Assembly: GCF_023078275.1 (NCBI RefSeq)
Contig: NC_062990.1
Coordinates: forward strand, 12,229,549 to 12,293,548
Direction of reading: 5' to 3'
DNA: 64,000 bases
Origin: Leguminivora glycinivorella
Taxonomy: Eukaryota > Arthropoda > Insecta > Lepidoptera > Tortricidae
Part shown: in pieces, positions 1-10,448 of the stretch
Layout: each line of letters begins with the position of its first letter
Position numbering within the stretch: the stretch's first letter is position 1
The notes under the pieces: generated by a model
The model's database searches: none
Seen by the model: the letters and a program-made list of their open reading frames with translations, nothing else
Told to the model about the DNA's origin: nothing
Made by a program: the position numbers and the translations under genes

Positions 1-283
1 GCCGGAGTGTAATTTAAAAAACGTCTCATCAGTACATTTCGTATAGGAAGGACGTAAGACGCGCCCCAGGCGACGCGTCGCTTGAGGCGCGCGCCACGTC
101 GCTTGGGGCGCGTCGCTGGCGTCCGTTCCGCGTCTTACGACGTGCGTCGCCTGTGTGTGGATCACGGCTCGGAGGTTTATGCTATCAGGTGAAAAGTTGA
201 CTTTTTTTACAATAACACTGACAGTGTCAATTAAATATCGTATATCGCTATCTCGATCATTGCATTTAGCCACCTGGCAGGCA
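1..283. other. No gene; GC-rich repeat fragment
   Basis: No coding signal is visible. Positions 50-160 are GC-rich with many GACGCG/GGCGCG words, and a similar run occurs at 60,250-60,340. It is probably a dispersed repeat fragment, but its boundaries cannot be drawn. Confidence 0.4.
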
Positions 284-492
284 AGTATGATCGCGCGATA
301 AATGATACAACATCAGACCCTTTAGCACAACTTGCCTTGTCGCGCGCGAGTCCATACTTAAAGTCGCGCTTGATGTCCATACATACATGCGACAAGACAA
401 GTTGTGCTAAAGGAGCAGGTCGTCCTTTCGCACTTTTTGTAAGTGCGATAGGGACGGCCTGATGGTTTATCGTTTATCGCGCGACCATGCTA
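284..492. mobile_element. Foldback MITE with nested inverted arms
   Basis: The outer arms (about 286-318 and 461-490) share a GATCGCGCGATAAA-type word in inverted orientation. The inner arms (about 320-346 and 389-414) carry CCTTTAGCACAACTTG and its complement. The whole unit can fold as one long imperfect hairpin. No coding capacity and no clear target duplication were found, so the superfamily is unknown. Confidence 0.6.
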
Positions 493-689
493 TCGGTTCT
501 GTATTGTTTGGATTCCATTATTTGGCATCAATTCGAAAAGCTGTACTTTTTCCATCTTATAAAAATGCGCCGTTCTCTAACAAAAGGTACCACTTAGTCG
601 CTTAAGCGTAAAGGACGTTCTAGCAGGTATTTCGTATACTAGAGTCCGGCTAATGAAAATTGAACCCGCAAAATGAGACAAATAAAAAA

Positions 690-950
690 AAATTGGCCTA
701 GCGCGTAGTGACCTTGCCTGCTACGCCGCGGCCCCGGGTTCGAATCCCGGTAAGAGCATTGCTGATGCGATGCAGATGAGCAGGTGCGATGCTGATGAGC
801 ACAGATATATTTTGTTCCTAAGTCATGGATGTTTTCTATGTATATAAGTATTTGTATATTATATATATCGTTGGCTGAGTACCCACAACACAAGCCTTCT
901 TGAGCTTATCGTGGGACTCAGTCAATCTGTGTAAGAATATCCTATAATAT
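690..950 (+). mobile_element. tRNA-derived SINE
   Basis: The head has a tRNA-like A-box region near 695 and a strong pol III B box (GGGTTCGAATCCC, about 738-750). The body contains CATGGATGTTTTCTATGTAT and ends in GGGACTCAGTCAATCTGTGT. The same body recurs at 58,225-58,475 and, without the head, at 16,365-16,510. A different, related tRNA-headed unit is at 13,610-13,800. Non-autonomous; a LINE supplies mobility. Confidence 0.75.
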
Positions 951-1508
951 TTAGTAGTAGTAAACTGTTAAAGAACAGGAATCAGTATAAAATAGTACAA
1001 AAGCGAACTTATCCTTTTGAGGGATTTCTTCCAGTTAACCTTTGAGTGAATGAGAGAATAAAAAGAGATGAGGGTTTTAATTATTTATTTTATTTATTAG
1101 CCAGACTCTAGGAAATTTCGGCCTTTATGTTACATGTAGGTACAGGTACCTGTACAACCTTTTGCTTCAGATCCATTAAATTTGGAAGGCAGCCATAACA
1201 AACCTTATTAAATTGTAGATAATGCGCTGAAACAGAGGGGAGCGATATGCTTTTGACCGTCGGCGACCTTTTCCGTAGTGGAACCAGGGTAAATGGAACT
1301 TTGAGGAAAATTTCGTTTTGAAATAAGTTTCTTGAAATTCGATTCTTCGTGCAATGGGAAAAATAATATATGTTCAGTACATACTTTGGTGCTACTTCAC
1401 ATTACTAGTGCGAAAAGTGGTACTTTAAGTGCCTATGTTGAAGCAAAAGAAGAAGGGGCTCCCTTCGATCGTGCTTTATTCGATCTCCGCTCGTTTCGTA
1501 CTTGCTCT
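951..1508. other. No gene seen
   Basis: AT-rich sequence without a supported coding region. A short palindromic word, GGTACAGGTACCTGTAC, lies near 1,140. The open frame spanning 1,332-1,712 runs into the following repeat and is not a gene. Confidence 0.5.
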
Positions 1509-2105
1509 TTTTTAGGGTTCCGTAGCCAAAATGGCAAAAACGGAACCCTTATAGTTTCGTCATGTCCGTCTGTCCGTCTGTCCGTCTGTCCGTCTGTCCG
1601 TCTGTCACAGCCGATTTACTCGGAAACTATAAGTACTACAGTGATGAAATTTGATGGGAATATGTGTTGTATGAACCGCTACAAAATTATGACACTAAAT
1701 AGTAAAAAATAGAATTGGGGGTGGGGCCCCCATACATGTAACTGAGGGATGAAAATTTTTTTTTTCGATGTACATACCCGTGTGGGGTATCAATGGAAAG
1801 GTCTTTTAAAATGATATAAAGTTTTCTAAAAAACATTTTTCTTAAAGTGAACGGTTTTTGAGATATCAGCTCTCAAAGTCGTAAAAAGTATGCCCCCCCC
1901 CCTCTATTTTTATAACTACGGGGTATAAAATTCTAAAAAAAATAGAGGTGATGCATGCTAATTAACTCTTTCAACGATTTTTGGTTTGATCAAAGTATCT
2001 CTTATAGTTTTTGAGATAGGTTGATTTAACTGTAATTTTGGTTAAATATTTGCTGCTACGGAACCCTTTGTGCGCGAGCCCGACTCGCACTTGGCCGGTT
2101 TTTTA
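1509..2105 (+). repeat. GGGTTCCGT/CTTGGCCGG lepidopteran interspersed repeat
   Basis: It starts at TTTAGGGTTCCGTAG, contains a (GTCC/GTCT)n microsatellite at about 1,563-1,605, and ends with CGACTCGCACTTGGCCGG and a T run. A second copy with the same architecture is at 49,588-50,128, and a degraded one of the opposite orientation begins near 61,290. Frequent in lepidopteran genomes as I know them. Class not assigned. Confidence 0.7.
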
Positions 2106-2345
2106 AATTAATTTATTGCTGAAAACACATTTGCCAGTCGCTTTTCGGCGAAGGAAAACATCGTGAGGAAACCGGACTAATTCCAATAAGGCCTAGTTTC
2201 CCTTCGGGTTGGAAGGTCAGATGGCAGTCGCTTTCGTAAAAACTATTAATAGTGCCTACGCCAAAATTTTGGGATTAGTTGTCAAAGCGGACCCCAGGCT
2301 CCCATGAGCGGTGGCAAATGCCGGGATAACAGGAGGAGGATGATG
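2106..2345 (+). mobile_element. SINE body, 5'-truncated (family S2)
   Basis: It contains the body words AACATCGTGAGGAAACCGG, TTGGAAGGTCAGATGGCAG and CCCAGGCTCCCATGAGC, ending GGAGGAGGATGATG. The tRNA-like head present in the copies at 3,066-3,396 and 53,172-53,430 is missing, so this copy is 5'-truncated. It abuts the preceding repeat. Confidence 0.75.
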
Positions 2346-2599
2346 GCTGAAAACACATTACACAAAAATCATGTTTTAAATCTTCGCCAAACTGCATGGC
2401 AGTTTGTAGGCGAAAAGAGTCACTGTTTTTACATATTTTCCGCACTTGTACCGTAATGTACTATTCTTGCCAATGTCAAATCTTGCAAAGTAAATTCCTT
2501 AAGCATATGCCTAAGTAGATAAAATAACATTAACTGACTCTGAGTTTATTAAAAATATCTCTAGTATTAGTTCTATAGATTTTTAATTTGTCTGAAATA

Positions 2600-3060
2600 G
2601 TACATTACATTAGAGGCCGGGAAAATGAGGATTTCCGGGCAAGTGGGTATATACGGCCGAGCGAGCGTGCGAGCGAGGCTGGATAGGGATACGAGGCCGG
2701 GAATCCGTTTTCACGCCGAGGCATGTATAGTGCTTTTCTCAAACATACAATGAAATAAAAAAAAATGCTCTAAAGGACAATATTTTATTTATTAAGTGAC
2801 AAAATACAAATACACTCAAACGTCAAGTGTGACAAGTATTCAGGTCACACAAAAATTAAAAAAAAAGTGACATGACAGTACTGACATCTTACTTAAAAAA
2901 GTTACTTTGCAGGCCTAGGCCTAAAAAATAATATGAAATCCCTTTACAGTCCTCTCGAGTTGTTGCGCCCAAAAAGCGACACTTCCCAGCCCATTTTAAG
3001 GAACGTAAAGACAATATTTCATTGTATGTTTGAGAAATAAACATTTTTATATTTATTAGT
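2600..3060. repeat. Inverted-repeat-flanked AT-rich segment
   Basis: CTCAAACATACAATGAAAT near 2,736 recurs in inverted form near 3,018 (ATTTCATTGTATGTTTGAG), about 260 bp apart. The left part (2,610-2,705) is GC-richer with GGCCGGGAA words and looks like a dispersed-repeat fragment. No coding potential. Confidence 0.4.
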
Positions 3061-3065
3061 TGCGT

Positions 3066-3396
3066 CATCATCATTCTCCTTGCGTTATCCCGGCATTTGC
3101 CACGGCTCATGGGAGCCTGGGGTCCGATTTGACAACTAATCCCAAGATATGGCGTAGGCACTAGTTTTTACGAAAGCGACTGCCATCTGACCTTCCAACC
3201 CGAAGTGTAAACTAGACCTTATTGGAATTAGTCCGGTTCCCTCACGATGTTTTCTTTCACCAAAAAGCGACTGGCAAATATCAAATGACATCTCGCATAT
3301 AAATTTCGAAAAACTCATTTGTGCGAGCCGGGGTACGAACCCGCGACCTCCGGAACGAAAGTCGCACGTACTTGCCGCTAGGCTACCAGCGCTTGA
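3066..3396 (-). mobile_element. Full-length tRNA-derived SINE (family S2)
   Basis: Read on the minus strand, the tRNA-like head (3,396 down to about 3,325, B box like GGTTCGTACCCC) is followed by the same body as at 2,106-2,345 and ends in a GATGATG tail near 3,066. Other copies are at 6,436-6,725, 53,172-53,430 (+) and 59,399-59,722 (-). Confidence 0.8.
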
Positions 3397-3669
3397 TATT
3401 TATTAGTTGCCTGTTGAAAGAAAATTCGATCGAAAATAATATACAAACCACTTATTAGCTCGAATACGGTTTTGGCTCATTTGCAAACATGACTCACTAA
3501 CTCAGATTTTATGTAAATAAACATATTTCAATTCTCCCTCTCAGTTTCACGGCATATAACTCATGCTAATCAAGTTAATATTATCGTGACACTCGCTGAA
3601 ATTAAATTGAAAACACTTGTATTTAAGTCCCAGCTTTATTGTTTATAAAAATTACATTCCCTGTGTTCC

Positions 3670-3932
3670 ATTAGCCTGTGTGGTGACGGGTTAAGAATTT
3701 CACCACCCCCTTTCTTCCCATGGGTGTCGTAGAAGGCGACTGTGGGATTGGGTTAAATTGTAGCGTAGGCGAGAGGCTGGCAACCTGTCCCTGCAATGTC
3801 ACAGTTTCGTTTTCTTTCAACCCCTTATTTGCCAAGAGTGGCACTGAAGCTTTAGTACTTTCATGTGCTCTGCCTACCCCTTTATGGGATACAGGCGTGA
3901 TTGTATGTATGATTGTATGTATGTAAAAATTA
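3670..3932 (+). repeat. Interspersed retroposon-like repeat (family G), long copy
   Basis: It runs from GTGTGGTGACGGGTTAAG through CACCACCCCCTTTCTTCC and ends GGGATACAGGCGTGATTG followed by a (TATG)n tail, which is typical of a retroposed 3' end. Related copies are at 19,878-19,995 (5'-truncated), 52,673-53,078 (minus, internally duplicated) and 63,982-64,000 (minus, cut by the window edge). Confidence 0.7.
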
Positions 3933-4251
3933 CATTCGAGTTATAAATTTATATCTTGAAATAAAAACAATAGACTGAGCCTGACAGCATAAAACTAAAA
4001 ACATCGAACAAAAAGTTGCAATTCATATCTAACTAAATTCAAATATCATAACTAAGTAAATTGCATTGAGTCAGTATATAGAATTGTAAAGTCTGATGTT
4101 TAGATTTCATTTAGATCTGAGAAGTGTGGCGTGAGTAATTTGAAACAATTTTAGGTTAGTTTTTCATGGTTTTTCTTTCACATTTACAAGTTATGCATGC
4201 ACCTTACCTGTCAAATGTATTACACTTATACCGAAGGGCGGATTGCGTTAA
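3933..4251. other. No gene seen
   Basis: AT-rich sequence with no recognisable gene or repeat. Confidence 0.5.
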
Positions 4252-4676
4252 TAGTTATTTGTTATACAAGGGGGCAAAGTTGTATTTTAACGCCGAGTGT
4301 GGAATTGAAAAACGAGCATAGTTGAACCACGAGCGAAGCGAGTGGTTCGAGAATAGAATCCTGAACTTGCGAGTTTTTTAACACACGAGAAGTAAAATAC
4401 ATTTGCACCCGAGTGTAACACAAAACTTTTCCCCTCACTATAGCGAGGAAACTACAACGCAAAAAATGCGTTTATCACTGCTTCCAGTAGTTCCACAGGT
4501 GGTAAATCATCTTTAATACTAGATTCACCTACTTTTATCAATTTTACATCAGTTAATTTGACTTTATTCAAGGTCAAATTACTTTACCCACTAGTGGATA
4601 AAATGCGTTTTTACCCGCTGGTATTAAAGGACAAAACACGTGTTTCCGAGCTAGTGAGGGGAAAAATATATGAAAT
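4252..4676 (+). repeat. Interspersed repeat (GTTATTTGTTATACAAGGG family)
   Basis: It begins with GTTATTTGTTATACAAGGGG followed by GCAAAGTTG, has the clustered GCGAGCGAAGCG word, and ends near a GGGGAAAAAT word. The family recurs at 5,088-5,192 (short, deleted) and 17,762-18,195. Non-coding. Confidence 0.55.
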
Positions 4677-4712
4677 ACAGATGTAGTGCGAAAAGATATG
4701 CCTTCATGGGTA

Positions 4713-4932
4713 CAGTCAACCGGGGTGGCTTTAAAACGCAGGGGCGACTTTGAAAATTTAGTTTTAAAGTGTAAGTAAATTCGCCATTTTCTATGGTACA
4801 TTTACAAGAATATTTATTGATCTAACTAGTTATATGAACAGTTTCAGTAAATAATGAATAATGTTAATTTTAAAGCCGTTCAAATACCATCAAAGTAACC
4901 CCAAAATTTCCTAAAGTCACCCCGGTTGACGG
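4713..4932. mobile_element. TA-flanked mariner-type MITE
   Basis: Inverted ends CAGTCAACCGGGGTG and CACCCCGGTTGAC are flanked on both sides by TA (4,711-4,712 and 4,933-4,934), as expected for Tc1/mariner-type insertion. The element is 220 bp and has no transposase frame, so it is non-autonomous. Its outer CAGTCAACC motif is shared with the MITE at 46,078-46,442. Confidence 0.75.
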
Positions 4933-4938
4933 TAGGTA

Positions 4939-5043
4939 TTGTTACGGAAACGTACGAACGTGTCATGCTATTTCAGTCAGTCTCAGCACAAGATGTACTG
5001 ACATTGACTGAACTAGCATGACAATTACGAACGTTTCCGGAAA
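4939..5043. repeat. Imperfect ~48-bp-arm hairpin
   Basis: CGGAAACGTACGAACGTGTC at the left pairs with the complement of the sequence ending ACGAACGTTTCCGG at the right. TCATGCTA and CAGTCAGT words pair inside. The two arms look about 80% complementary by eye. No target duplication was identified. Confidence 0.55.
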
Positions 5044-5087
5044 AATACGAAGGAAACCCGTTTCGCAATACATCTGTAGTTATTTGT

Positions 5088-5192
5088 TTTACAAGGGGAC
5101 AAAGTTGTTATTTAAACATACTTGCCAATATTGATACCCGAGGAAGCGAAAGATTCTAATATTTTAGTTTGTGTGGTGAAAAAATATTTAGA
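5088..5192 (+). repeat. Deleted copy of the GTTATTTGTTTTACAAGGG repeat
   Basis: It has the same start (GTTATTTGTTTTACAAGGGG) and the same end (GTGTGGTGAAAAAAT) as the copy at 17,762-18,195, but most of the interior is missing. Confidence 0.55.
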
Positions 5193-5201
5193 CATTATAA
5201 A

Positions 5202-5380
5202 TCCATACTAATATTATGAATGGGAAAGTGTGTGTGTCTGTTTGTTTGTCCGTCTTTCACCGCAAAACGGAGCGACGAATTGACGTGATTTTTTAAGTTG
5301 AGATAGTTGAAGGGATGGAGAGTGACATAGGCTACTTTTTGTCTCTTTCTGACGCGAGCAAAACCGCGTTCAAAAGCTAG
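5202..5380 (+). mobile_element. Non-autonomous Helitron
   Basis: The 5' end TCCATACTAATATT and 3' end AAAAGCTAG sit between A (5,201) and T (5,381), which fits Helitron insertion between A and T with 5'-TC and 3'-CTAG termini. The internal GTGTGTGTCTGTTTGTTTG and CGTGATTTTTTAAG words are shared with the copies at 19,410-19,650 and 45,257-45,428. No Rep/helicase is encoded. Confidence 0.75.
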
Positions 5381-5745
5381 TATTAGATAATGCAGCTTTT
5401 ATACTTTACAAATGTAAAGATGTTGTGTGTTCTTTGTTTCTAACTCCATTACCTTAATATCAAGCAAGAGTAAAGGTACCATGTCTTCGTTAAACTTCAT
5501 AATGAATGGACAATTAAACTAATAGAGCTTAGAAGTTTGAGGACCGTGTTGTTAGCAAACTTTGAGCAGCTATGGCTTCAACAGTGCTTTGTGCTGAGTC
5601 ATAACCGCAATGCGTGTTATGTTTAAGTTGACGTTTCGGCGATGTCGGGACATTAGTGCAATTTAGAGAGAAAATGGAACAAATGAAATTATACTCTTGA
5701 ACATTATTACGGATTGGATTCTTTTTTTTTTCGTTCAATGTGTAT

Positions 5746-5890
5746 AGATAGATAGAATACTCTTTATTGGCACACCTCAGCAAAAGATACAGTGGAGAAA
5801 AACAAATGATTATAAATAGATTCAGACAAGCGGTCTTATCGCTAAAGAGCGATCTCTACCAGACAACCTAGAAATATAGGTTTAGGCATT
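5746..5890 (-). mobile_element. LINE 3'-end remnant
   Basis: On the minus strand the segment ends with an AATAAAGAGTATTCTATC-type word and a (TATC)n tail, a common non-LTR retrotransposon 3' end. Only untranslated sequence remains. Confidence 0.5.
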
Positions 5891-6435
5891 TGCCGCGAAT
5901 ACAAAAAACTCTTAAGCACTGGAAAGTCTTATTAATTTTTTATAGAATAAGATGCGTCTTTCCTGTGAACATTACATTTTAACTTGGTTTAACTTATACC
6001 TACCAAAAATACTAACCCTTGTAATAAGTATAATCAAAGTATAATGAAGTATAATTAAAGTTGAAACAAAACTCATCAAAGATTGAGGACGAACTGCGTC
6101 AAAAACAAACTAAAAACTGCCCATTGTATTTCATAACCCGTACTTTTTCACTAAAATCATCGCGTAAAACTAGAATCGGAAACAACGAACACGATGAAAG
6201 GCCGCCATATTGGGAGCGGAACCGGAAATCATTGTTTGGAGCTTTTCCGTTTTTTGTCAACGTCGCGTCATAGCGTTCTTTTGTTTATCGAACTGGACGG
6301 TTAGAAATTATAAAATAGTTTTTTGTCTTGTCTATTGCAGTTTGATTTTTACAAAGCTTCGAAATCTGAACTTCTGAACCAAAAGGAACCTTGTAAATGA
6401 CACTTTACAAGGTTCTTTTGGCTTTTACTTTTTAG
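5891..6435. other. No gene seen
   Basis: AT-rich sequence. A short hairpin around 6,388-6,420 (AAGGAACCTTGTAA... and its complement) precedes the next SINE. The 70-codon frame at 6,061 has no recognisable content. Confidence 0.45.
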
Positions 6436-6725
6436 CAGCGAGATCGTGCGACTTTCAATCCGGAGGTTGCAGGTTCGAACCCGTTTTACGGAACTTATGT
6501 AGGAAAGTTTTATTTGATGTTTGCTAGATGCTTTTCAGTGAATGAAAACAGTGAAGAAACCGGGTTAATCCCAACAGGGCATTATTTATTTTTCTTTCTT
6601 TCTTCAAGGTCAGATGGTAATCGCTTTCGTAAAACTAAACTAGTTACTACACCAAATCCTGGAATCAGTTGCCAAAGCGATCCCTAGGCTATAATGAGCC
6701 GTAGCAAAAGGTAACACAAGGAGAA
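6436..6725 (+). mobile_element. tRNA-derived SINE (family S2)
   Basis: The head carries GTGCGACTTTCAATCCGGAG and the B box GGTTCGAACCC. The body includes GGTCAGATGGTAATCGCTTT. The tail ends near GGAGAAAGAAGAGC. This copy is more diverged than those at 53,172 or 59,399. Confidence 0.7.
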
Positions 6726-6764
6726 AGAAGAGCTTATCAAATCAACCATATGTATACCAGAACC

Positions 6765-6868
6765 CGTAGCCAATTGCAAACTATCTCTATCGCTCTTGCG
6801 TATTGGCGCACCAGAGCCAGACTGCATTTCATCGGCGGTTGGCGTCGCACAAATGGCATTCGGCTACG
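6765..6868. mobile_element. MITE of the GTAGCC...GGCTAC family
   Basis: It is bounded by CGTAGCC and GGCTACG with GCCATTCGGCTAC at the right end. The interior has TATCTCTATCGCTCTTGCG and GGCGCACCAGAGCCAGACT. Copies: 9,933-10,083, 59,724-59,857 and a degraded one around 11,928-12,055. Confidence 0.7.
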
Positions 6869-7883
6869 GGGCCAGATATTAAAATTAAATTGTAATTTAT
6901 AATGTTTACGTATTACGTAACACCTAAAAATGTTTTTTACTCAATTTAAAACTATAGGATGCATACAAAGGCTGTTTTATCCTAGAAGTAATTATTAAGT
7001 ACCTAGACTTTAAGCAAGATCTGAAATTAGATCTCCATCTAGAATTCCGTATAAAGCTATTCACGGAGACCTCAGGCTAAATGCAACCATTTCTAAACAT
7101 AGCTTAGTCATTTAATATTCTAACCTAAAGGGGTTATCACACGGATACACACCCGCATGAGAATTATTCTTAAGGTTCTCTCACACTTGTCTTATTAGTA
7201 AGTCGTTTATTCTGTATGAAAACGAAAAAAAAAGAATGTAACAAAAAGCGATGCACCGGGTGATTCTTGTTAATGAGCATAACGACGTGGCGAAGTTAAT
7301 GGAAAAGGCCATTTTTGCAAGAAGAAACACCGAAAATATAATTATTTCTAAGGTAGGTAAATTTTGTGTTTTTCCTACTCAGAATCAGATTCACGAGCCC
7401 TTTCGATCTGGGATTTAAAAAAAACGAGGGACAAAAAATGGTCCCAACATTTTCTATTTTTTGCATACTTTCTACTTTGTAGCTGCTGTACTGCAGTATT
7501 TGAAAAATGGTAACGAAGTGGAAAATTAAATTTGAGACGCCTTTTTAAAAAGGGCTCGGAGATTCTGATTAGGAAAACATTTAATTTACCTATTTTAGAA
7601 GAAAATTTTTTGGATTCTTCTCGCGAAAATGACCAAAACAAAAAATGTTAAAGAAAAAAATGACACAAATCGGTCTAGCCAGTGTGAACACTGCCTTACC
7701 CATTTAATATCAACTTCTAAGGAACGGGAGCGAGCTAGTATTTCTAGTTTAATATCGAACAGTTTATCTTCTCTGTATGCGGTCAATGAACAAGGATATG
7801 CGGTGAGCGGCTATCTTTAGAGAAATTATCGTTTCATTCATATTATAAGTATCGTTATTTCATTCTATTCAGATGTTTAATAA
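6869..7883. other. No supported gene
   Basis: Two overlapping antiparallel frames (7,375-7,641 minus and 7,629-7,820 plus) are present. Neither shows a recognisable domain or codon pattern, and the stretch is AT-rich. Possibly a decayed transposon. Confidence 0.4.
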
Positions 7884-7960
7884 TCCATACTAATATTTTA
7901 AATGGGAAAGTGCGTGTGTCTGCTTGTGTGACGTAATTTTTCAAGTGGAGCAAAAGCTAG
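7884..7960 (+). mobile_element. Internally deleted Helitron, 77 bp
   Basis: It keeps both termini (TCCATACTAATATT and CAAAAGCTAG) with A before and T after, but almost all of the interior seen in the 179-bp copy at 5,202 is missing. Confidence 0.7.
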
Positions 7961-8540
7961 TAAATATATATGTTTATATAAAATAGCCACCCCTCAATAT
8001 CATTTATCATTTTTTCTACTCCCGTACTGTTATTCGTGAGTTACAAGGTCGTGCATATAACTTTAAAACCCTACATAAAAGATGTCAGGACAAGTCTATC
8101 TAGTCTATACCCTGACAACATTTTGTAGCAGTAGCACGATATAGCTGTTAAAGTTCTGTAACACATTGCTACCAACTTAACAAACCAATCACTTCATCCA
8201 CTTACGTTACCCACGCCACTCACCTTTTTTGACCTCTTTGAACCACCAGTTGCATAAAATACTATTCCAATACTGAAAAAATTAAAATTCCCAAACAATC
8301 ATAACATAACGAAAACAAAACTGACAAAAACTGTAATCACTCTAGGTAGAATAGTTTTAATTGCGAGTTATTGAAAAACTAGCTGTTTTCGGGCAGACTA
8401 GTTGGTACAACTATTTACTGTCTATTATTCTTGTCTACAATTTGCCTTGCGAGCTAATATAGTTATGATAGTTGGTTGCAAAAGTTCTTTAAGTTTACAG
8501 TAGGACTTCGGTTATTAGAACGTTGATCAGAAGAAATACC
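7961..8540. other. No gene seen
   Basis: AT-rich sequence. No recognisable repeat boundary or coding frame. Confidence 0.45.
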
Positions 8541-8544
8541 GCCC

Positions 8545-8660
8545 GCGCCTTCTCAGTGACCGGGTGGTCCGATAAGGACGGTAACCGCGTAAGCTGAAGA
8601 CGCAGGTTCAATACCTGGCTCGGCTGCAGTGATGTAAAGACACAAACCAAAAAAAAAATC
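8545..8660 (+). mobile_element. Possible tRNA-derived SINE head
   Basis: GTGGTCCGATAAGGACGG followed by GCAGGTTCAATACCTGGC resembles A- and B-box spacing of a tRNA-derived SINE, followed by an A-rich stretch. It is not a functional tRNA: no clean cloverleaf could be drawn. Confidence 0.4.
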
Positions 8661-9130
8661 TTTAATCCTTTTCCGTAAACTCACCCTAAAAACTATTATA
8701 AATAGTAATAAAGTGTCAAAAGGTCTTCTACGTGTTAGCTTCGGCTCCGAACACGCCTCTCAAAGGTTCGGAATACCCTACAGTTTCCGTGACGGGAAAG
8801 ACATACATACATTTGCTCTCTATCTTTATATAGGTAAAATAGTAATAATTTTCTTTTGTAGCCCCCATACGGAGATAACTGGATAAAAAAGTCCATGTAA
8901 TACGAGTATGACTACACTTTTCAATAGGAACCTATGTGTTTTTTTTAACCTTATTTGCACCCCTCGTCAACCGACCTATATGGAATGACCCAAGAACATT
9001 TACAATCTTCACACTAAGAATCGAACCACGATTTTTTAGCGCCACCTATTAAATACTATCATAACTACATTGATGATGCCTCTATATTATTTTTTTTTCA
9101 AAATGTGTACCTATTTGTCGTGATATCATG
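8661..9130. other. No gene seen
   Basis: A mixture of AT-rich and moderate-GC sequence (8,720-8,805 looks like repeat debris) with no coding signal. Confidence 0.4.
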
Positions 9131-9134
9131 ATTT

Positions 9135-9268
9135 TAAAATAAAGAAATATGTCATTAAATGACGTAATATTTCTTCTCCCCGGGATGTCCCTCCGCTCCC
9201 CGGGATGTCCCTCCCTCCCCGGGATGTCCCTCCCTCCCCGGGATAATATTTCTTTGTTTTAAAATTTA
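9135..9268. repeat. Minisatellite inside a short palindrome
   Basis: About four copies of an 18-20 bp unit (CCCCGGGATGTCCCTCC) lie at 9,176-9,243. They are flanked by inverted AT-rich words: TTTTAAAATAAAGAAATAT on the left, ATATTTCTTTGTTTTAAAA on the right. The contrast in base composition with the surroundings is sharp. Confidence 0.75.
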
Positions 9269-9586
9269 AACAAATATTTTTCTTATCAAAAATAAAAACG
9301 CAAAAATATTAGGGGAAAATATGATTTTGGTCACTTCCAGGCTGCGAACAGCGCCATCTAGTTTTAAGCCTAAAAGGCCCATACATGTCAGGGGTACGCT
9401 GTTTTGTATGGGCTTTGTCAGTCCAGTATTAAATCGCGTTCTTGAAAGATAGCAACCAATTTGCATAAAATATGCAGTTTTAATATCTCCACAATGCCCC
9501 AGAATGCATTGTGAGGCTCTTCAGAAACCCCTTGAAAACGCCTAGAATATTTCCATACAAATTCTTCGAGCAAACATTTATTCGCA

Positions 9587-9735
9587 ATACTATCACTCAT
9601 TACAAAACGCCTTAAGTGTCATATAAGTATACTAGTAGATAAGCTCTTTTAGTCCTAAGATACTATCACCCGTTGAAAAACGTCTTAAGTGTCATATAAG
9701 TATAATAGTAGATAAGCTGTTTTAGTCCTGAGATC
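9587..9735 (+). repeat. Tandem duplication, ~72-bp unit
   Basis: Two adjacent copies share AAGTGTCATATAAGTATA, AGTAGATAAGCT and TTTTAGTCCT words in order, with several substitutions. A simple local duplication. Confidence 0.7.
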
Positions 9736-9884
9736 ATCCGTTGACAATCTCAAAAAGGTTTGATAAGTTATACAACTCCGTTCGAAATTCGACTTTGTTT
9801 GCTTCAAGTTTAGTTTGAGGTTTGACTAAGAATGGTTGTGAAGATAAGAGGGTGTGAAAGATAGGGTTGTGCTGTGCGTACATA

Positions 9885-10446
9885 CACGGTGGGCTTGAGT
9901 TACCCGAAAGATTTTAAGTGTATTCCTGTGTGCGTAGCCTAATTAAATGCACAAACGCTCACGATAATATCTCTTTCATAGCTATCTATCTCTATCGCTC
10001 TTTCATATTGGCGCGACAGAGCCAGACTACCTTTCTGAGGCGTTTCGGTGGCGTTTCGCGTCGCAGAAATGCCATTCGGCTACTATAATGTCTTTATGAT
10101 ATATTTGGATTCGGTTCAGATTCAGAGATTACATTTTTCTCTAAAACTGTTTTTCGTCATAACTCGGGCAAAAACGCATTTTCAGTTGAAGTTTACAGTA
10201 CTTTGTATTCTAGTTTTGTCATATACTAATTGACATTAGTAAAAAAAAAAGAAAAAGTTTGCAATAACCTGTTACTCAAAAATAAAAATGGAAAAAAGTC
10301 CAAAACTTTATTTTTTGGTTACGACTTATTAAATGGTATGTTAAAGTATTAAAACATCTTTAACAAAGTACAAAAACATGTATTTTTCTCTTGTTTCATC
10401 AAAAAATGCGTGGTTAAAATCTTTCGAGTTATTCAGGCCCACCGTG
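9885..10446. mobile_element. TA-flanked non-autonomous transposon with a MITE nested in it
   Basis: The inverted ends CACGGTGGGCTTGAG and GGCCCACCGTG are flanked by TA on each side (9,883-9,884; 10,447-10,448). The arms extend about 35 bp (CGAAAGATTTTAA and its complement). A second MITE occupies 9,933-10,083. No transposase frame is visible in the 562 bp, so mobility would be in trans, by a Tc1/mariner-like enzyme judging from the TA. Confidence 0.7.
9933..10083. mobile_element. GTAGCC...GGCTAC MITE nested in the 9,885-10,446 element
   Basis: It starts GCGTAGCCTAATTAAATGCAC and ends GCCATTCGGCTAC. It shares the CTATCTCTATCGCTC and ATTGGCGCGACAGAGCC interior with the copies at 6,765 and 59,724. 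Confidence 0.7.
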
Positions 10447-10448
10447 TA

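Noticed and set aside
7375..7820. Pair of antiparallel genes
   Set aside because: The two frames are short, overlap, lack known domains and lie in AT-rich sequence.
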